Below, piece by piece: positions 60,513 through 64,000 of a stretch of DNA of 64,000 nt. Made by a program: the position numbers and the translations under genes. Position 1 is the stretch's first letter; each line of letters starts with the position of its first letter. A model generated the notes under the pieces. The model saw only the letters and a program-made list of their open reading frames with translations. It made no database searches and was not told the DNA's origin. This stretch comes from Bacteroidota bacterium (GTDB taxonomy: Bacteria; Bacteroidota; Ignavibacteria; Tepidaquicellales; Tepidaquicellaceae), in assembly GCA_018266835.1 (NCBI GenBank), contig JAFDZP010000002.1, positions 1-64,000 on the forward strand, read 5' to 3'.

Positions 60513-62030
60513 TTGTCAGCAAAAAGAGTACTATTTGTAGAAGACAACAAACTTGAGCAGCAGGTCTTCCTGCAATACATGAAGTTTCATAAACTCCCTT
60601 ATGAATTTTCAGTTGCAGGCTCAGTTGCCGAAGCAAAAGAAATCCTCACGAAGGAACGTTTCGACGTTGCCATTACTGACTATTTCTTAGGCGATGGCAT
60701 TGCTTTAGATTTATTTGAAATGCTTACTGCCACACCTGTAATTGTTATTAGAGGCGCAGGAGATGAAGAGACTGCCATCAAGGCGATGAAGGCAGGCGCT
60801 TATGATTACTTTGTAAAAAGCTCGAACAAAAATCACCTTAAGCTTTTACCGCTTACGCTTGATAATGCCATAAAGCAAAAAGAGAATGAAAGTAAAATTA
60901 AAATTCTCTCCAATGCTTTAATGAGCATCAACGATGCTGTTTTTATCACGAACCTTAATGACCAGATAATCTACGTTAATAATTCGTTTACAAAGATATA
61001 CGGATACACATTTGCCGAAGTAATGGGTAAAGCATCAAGCGTTATCTGGAAAGACGACGAATACAACGCTTACAAAAACTTATTAAACTCCGAAAAGCAT
61101 AATAAGAAGTTCGAAGGTGAATTTACAAACTGCAGAAAAGACGGAACTACATTCCCGATTTCTTTGTCAGTATCTCATATAAAGGATAACTTCAGCGATC
61201 AGATAGTTGCTTACGTCTGTATCGCAAGAGATATCACGGAGAACAAGAAAATCCGTGAGGAACTTAAAAAATATTCAGAAGAACTTAAGAAATACTCTCA
61301 GGGACTTGAAGTAAAAGTTGATGAGCAATCCAGGAAGCTTGAAGAAGCAAAACGATTTGCCGCTATCGGTGAAACTGCTACAATGGTCGGTCATGATTTA
61401 AGAAATCCTTTACAGGTTTTAGTTAATACTATCTTCCTTGCGAAGATGAAGCTAAGCCCTAAGTTCCTTGAAAAAAATAAGAACTCAGTATCAGAAACTA
61501 CTACCCATACGCTTCAGGTATTTCAGGAGCAGGTAGATTACATGAATAAAATTGTTTCGGACTTGCAGGATATTGCCCGGAACATAGTAGTTGACTGGAG
61601 AGATGTTCAGTTCAAGCCATATATCGAAGAGATTATGACTTCAATTGCTCATCCTTACGATATAAAACTGCATTTAAAGCTCAACCCAAGTCTGCCCCCT
61701 ATAAAATTTGATAACGGACTTATGAAAAGAGTTCTGACAAACCTTTTAACCAATGCAGTACAGGCAATGGAAAAGATGTCAGGCGATATTGTTTTATCTG
61801 CCGATACAGAAGGCGGCAACTTTGTAGTTAGAATTTCCGATGAAGGCACGGGTATTCCCGATAATGTACAGCCCAAGTTATTCCAGCCGCTTGTTACATC
61901 TAAAGCAAAAGGAATGGGAATGGGGTTATCTGTTTGTAAAAGAATAGTCGAAGCTCACAACGGAACTCTTAACTTAGAAAACAACAAGAAAAAAGGCGCA
62001 ACAGCAATTATAAAAATCCCTTTAAAATAG
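60513..62030 (+). CDS. Hybrid response regulator-PAS-histidine kinase
   Basis: Five hundred and five residues. Receiver domain with phospho-acceptor Asp56 (DVAITDYFLGDG) and K in VKSS; PAS domain about 135-255 (YVNNSFTKIYGYTFAEVMGKASS); coiled coil; HisKA with His in TMVGHDLRNPLQVL; HATPase (LTNLLTNAVQAMEK, ISDEGTGIPDN, GMGMGLSVCKRI). Soluble. The start is TTG at 60513, an unusual codon; no nearby ATG in frame gives a full receiver domain. It sits 32 bases after bcsB. Confidence 0.9.
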   Translation: MSAKRVLFVEDNKLEQQVFLQYMKFHKLPYEFSVAGSVAEAKEILTKERFDVAITDYFLGDGIALDLFEMLTATPVIVIRGAGDEETAIKAMKAGAYDYFVKSSNKNHLKLLPLTLDNAIKQKENESKIKILSNALMSINDAVFITNLNDQIIYVNNSFTKIYGYTFAEVMGKASSVIWKDDEYNAYKNLLNSEKHNKKFEGEFTNCRKDGTTFPISLSVSHIKDNFSDQIVAYVCIARDITENKKIREELKKYSEELKKYSQGLEVKVDEQSRKLEEAKRFAAIGETATMVGHDLRNPLQVLVNTIFLAKMKLSPKFLEKNKNSVSETTTHTLQVFQEQVDYMNKIVSDLQDIARNIVVDWRDVQFKPYIEEIMTSIAHPYDIKLHLKLNPSLPPIKFDNGLMKRVLTNLLTNAVQAMEKMSGDIVLSADTEGGNFVVRISDEGTGIPDNVQPKLFQPLVTSKAKGMGMGLSVCKRIVEAHNGTLNLENNKKKGATAIIKIPLK

Positions 62031-62042
62031 GAGAACAATTTA

Positions 62043-62483
62043 ATGGAAAATGTTAGAATTATTATTGTCGATGATGACGTAAGTATCGTTCAGACAATCA
62101 AGGAAATCCTTGAGCTGACCGGTTACGACACTGATACTGCCGATACTGCAAAAGAAGGTCTGGAAAAAATCAGAAGAAACGATTACAATCTCGCATTGTT
62201 CGATATTATGCTTCCTGATATGCTCGGCACTGAGCTGTTAGCTGAGGCGCACAAGGAAAAACCGAAAATGAAAAAGATAATGGTAACGGGTTTTGCAAGT
62301 TTAGAAAATGCTGTGCTTGCTTTGAACTCCGGCGCCGATGCTTATATTATGAAGCCTGTTAATCCTGAAAATCTTTTGAAGGTTATCGAGGAAAAACTTA
62401 TCGAACAGGAAAAAGAAGAAAGAATAAACGAAGATAAAGTAAGCGACTGGATCGAAGACAGATTAAACAATCTGGATACTTAA
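62043..62483 (+). CDS. Response regulator
   Basis: One hundred and forty-six residues, receiver domain plus a 25-residue tail with no output domain. IIIVDDDVS acidic pocket, phospho-acceptor Asp54 (ALFDIMLPDM), Thr/Ala switch region (MVTGFAS) and conserved Lys in IMKPVNPE. Strong Shine-Dalgarno (TAGGAGAAC) before ATG. Probably the partner of the preceding kinase. Acts by protein contacts, perhaps on the adjacent glycosyltransferase. Confidence 0.9.
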   Translation: MENVRIIIVDDDVSIVQTIKEILELTGYDTDTADTAKEGLEKIRRNDYNLALFDIMLPDMLGTELLAEAHKEKPKMKKIMVTGFASLENAVLALNSGADAYIMKPVNPENLLKVIEEKLIEQEKEERINEDKVSDWIEDRLNNLDT

Positions 62484-62518
62484 CAGAGCAGTCAACTTGT
62501 TCAACTAAACTACATTGA

Positions 62519-64000
62519 ATGTACACAGAAGAAACCAGAGGCATACTCGCTAATTATCTTAAAGAGCTTCTAAAAAAGTACGGCGTTAATAATGAAAAAT
62601 TCTTAGGAACCGCTTCCAATGAGCAGAACTATATCAATATCTTACGCGATAAGAAAGTTCTTTTAGACGATGAATTCTTCAGACATCTTGCCAAGGACCT
62701 GAACCTTGAGTACATCGAGAAATCTGCCCTTCGCAACAAGAGCAATCTTGCAATGGGTCTGCCGTTCAATGTTATCAAAAAGAATTTAATTTTTATTCTA
62801 AGCGTTTCCGCAAAGAAAGTTAAGATAGCTACCGCTAATCCTTTCAACTTCAAACTTTTCAAAGAACTCGGTAAAATTTTCAAACGCGATATTGAGATAT
62901 GTGTTGCGACAATTGATGCTATCGAAGAATCACTTGATTACGGCTACCGTGAAATTCATACTTACAAAGCACTTGGTGAACTAAGAGACAGAGCACCTGA
63001 AGAATCAGCATTCACAGTTTTATACAAATGGCAGAAGATATTTATTATCTGCTGCGCAATCTTCCTGATTATATGTCTTATCCTCGCTCCGATAGGCACA
63101 ACGTTTATATTATTTCTTTCAGTTAATCTTTTATACTTCTTCTTAAATCCGTTCAAGCTTTATATATCGCTCCGCGGATTTGAAAACTCGGGTAAAGGTA
63201 TTACAGTTACTGAAGCAGAAGTAAGAAACCTTAACGAAGATAATCTTCCTTTATACACAGTGCTTATTCCTGTTTATAAAGAGGCTGAAGTTCTTTCAGA
63301 TATTATCATCAACATGAACAGAATGGATTATCCTAAGGATAAGCTTGATATCAAAGTTCTTGTTGAAGAAAAAGATGATATTACTTTAAACGAAGCAAAA
63401 CGCCTTGGACTTATCGGCGGAAGACCTGAAGTTATGCTTGGCAATATGTCAGCAGAAGAATATCAGGAATACACAAAAATTTTTGAAATACTCATTGTAC
63501 CCGATGCCGATATTAAAACAAAGCCCCGCGCATGCAACTACGGGCTTTACAGAGCGCGCGGTGAATATACCTGTATCTATGACGCAGAAGATGAACCGGA
63601 TATTGACCAGCTTAAAAAAGCTATCATTGCTTTCAGTAAAGTTGATGACTCCTACATTTGTTTACAAGGCCACTTGAATTTTTACAACCCGAAAGAAAAT
63701 CTTCTTGCAAGATGGTTCTCGCTTGAGTATTCTTTCTGGTTCGATTACTGGCTGCAGGGACTTGACTTCGTTGACGCTCCCCTACCGCTCGGAGGTACAA
63801 GCAATCACTTTAAAACAAAAACTTTAAAGCAGCTTGGCGGCTGGGACCCTTACAACGTAACTGAAGATGCAGATTTAGGTATTCGTATCTCTATCAGAAA
63901 TTATAATACAGCAATGTTGAATTCATACACTCTTGAAGAAGCAAATCTTGAAGTGTGGAACTGGATTCGTCAGCGCTCACGCTGGTTCAAAGGCTACATG
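62519..64000 (+). CDS. Family 2 glycosyltransferase with MshEN-like N-terminal domain (3' end beyond window)
   Basis: Open frame of 494 codons running off the window. Residues about 1-150 resemble the GspE/MshE N-terminal domain that binds cyclic-di-GMP in some proteins (RDKKVLLDDEFFRHLAKDLNLEY...IKKNLIFILSVSAKKVKIATANP). Two membrane segments follow (about 175-210). The GT2 domain has VLIPVYKEAEVLSDIIINM, the D-x-D-like YDAEDEPD, TEDADLG (catalytic Asp) and QRSRWFKGYM (Q-x-x-R-W). It is a processive, membrane-bound synthase, the probable partner of BcsB. The substrate and polymer cannot be told. Confidence 0.88.
   Translation, partial: MYTEETRGILANYLKELLKKYGVNNEKFLGTASNEQNYINILRDKKVLLDDEFFRHLAKDLNLEYIEKSALRNKSNLAMGLPFNVIKKNLIFILSVSAKKVKIATANPFNFKLFKELGKIFKRDIEICVATIDAIEESLDYGYREIHTYKALGELRDRAPEESAFTVLYKWQKIFIICCAIFLIICLILAPIGTTFILFLSVNLLYFFLNPFKLYISLRGFENSGKGITVTEAEVRNLNEDNLPLYTVLIPVYKEAEVLSDIIINMNRMDYPKDKLDIKVLVEEKDDITLNEAKRLGLIGGRPEVMLGNMSAEEYQEYTKIFEILIVPDADIKTKPRACNYGLYRARGEYTCIYDAEDEPDIDQLKKAIIAFSKVDDSYICLQGHLNFYNPKENLLARWFSLEYSFWFDYWLQGLDFVDAPLPLGGTSNHFKTKTLKQLGGWDPYNVTEDADLGIRISIRNYNTAMLNSYTLEEANLEVWNWIRQRSRWFKGYM

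Overview
The window is AT-rich and uses signals typical of the FCB group. Several secreted proteins end in a type IX secretion (T9SS) sorting domain introduced by a NYPNPFNP motif, Shine-Dalgarno sequences are sparse, and the tail of the window carries a BcsB/family 2 glycosyltransferase polysaccharide locus. I read this as an Ignavibacteria-like (Chlorobi/Bacteroidota-related) chromosome. That is an inference from protein style, not from a marker gene.

Left third (1-22.6 kb) is accessory DNA. Bases 1-4035 hold a compact operon that resembles a bacterial ubiquitin-like conjugation locus: two paralogous small acidic proteins, a candidate beta-grasp (ubiquitin-like) protein, an E2-like protein with an HPN...C motif, an E1/ThiF-like adenylyltransferase and a JAMM (deubiquitinase-type) metallopeptidase. 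A DUF2958 protein and a 41-nt 3' remnant of tRNA-Thr (4791-4831) follow and look like the end of an integrated element. Bases 4945-11740 hold a minus-strand operon under a promoter with two identical-type operators. It encodes a small protein, an XRE repressor, an ImmA/IrrE peptidase, a divergent thymidylate-synthase-like protein, a membrane-anchored dCTP deaminase/dUTPase-fold protein lacking the deaminase glutamate, a dTMP-kinase-like enzyme, a protein of the thymine-hypermodification (aGPT-pyrophosphorylase/hmdU kinase helical) family and a second thymidylate-synthase homologue. This is my best candidate for an undescribed or little-described system: an inducible cassette making or sensing a modified thymidine-type nucleotide.

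Bases 11.8-16.9 kb contain decayed genes (a tyrosine recombinase and a protein phosphatase, each with clean nonsense codons), two membrane proteins, a strongly folded 140-nt inverted-repeat element and a three-gene winged-helix set that may be replication or regulatory functions. Bases 17.1-22.5 kb carry an RteC-like protein, a ClpP-fold protein with the nucleophile Ser but no catalytic His, a GHKL (MORC/Hsp90-type) ATPase, an excisionase-like protein and an intact tyrosine integrase, ending at tRNA-Glu (22596-22667).

The right part (22.7-64 kb) is mostly ordinary chromosome: secreted T9SS proteins, UvrA, a five-gene molybdenum hydroxylase operon (xdhA-xdhB-xdhC-MOSC-membrane protein), a transketolase, two adjacent TPR-histidine kinases, a secreted agmatine/peptidylarginine deiminase-family protein, HldD, a Nudix hydrolase, DNA polymerase I, a universal stress protein and, at the end, BcsB, a PAS hybrid kinase, a response regulator and a glycosyltransferase cut by the window edge. 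Intergenic palindromic repeats rich in CCCCCTCC/GGAGGGGG are scattered between 26 and 40.4 kb.
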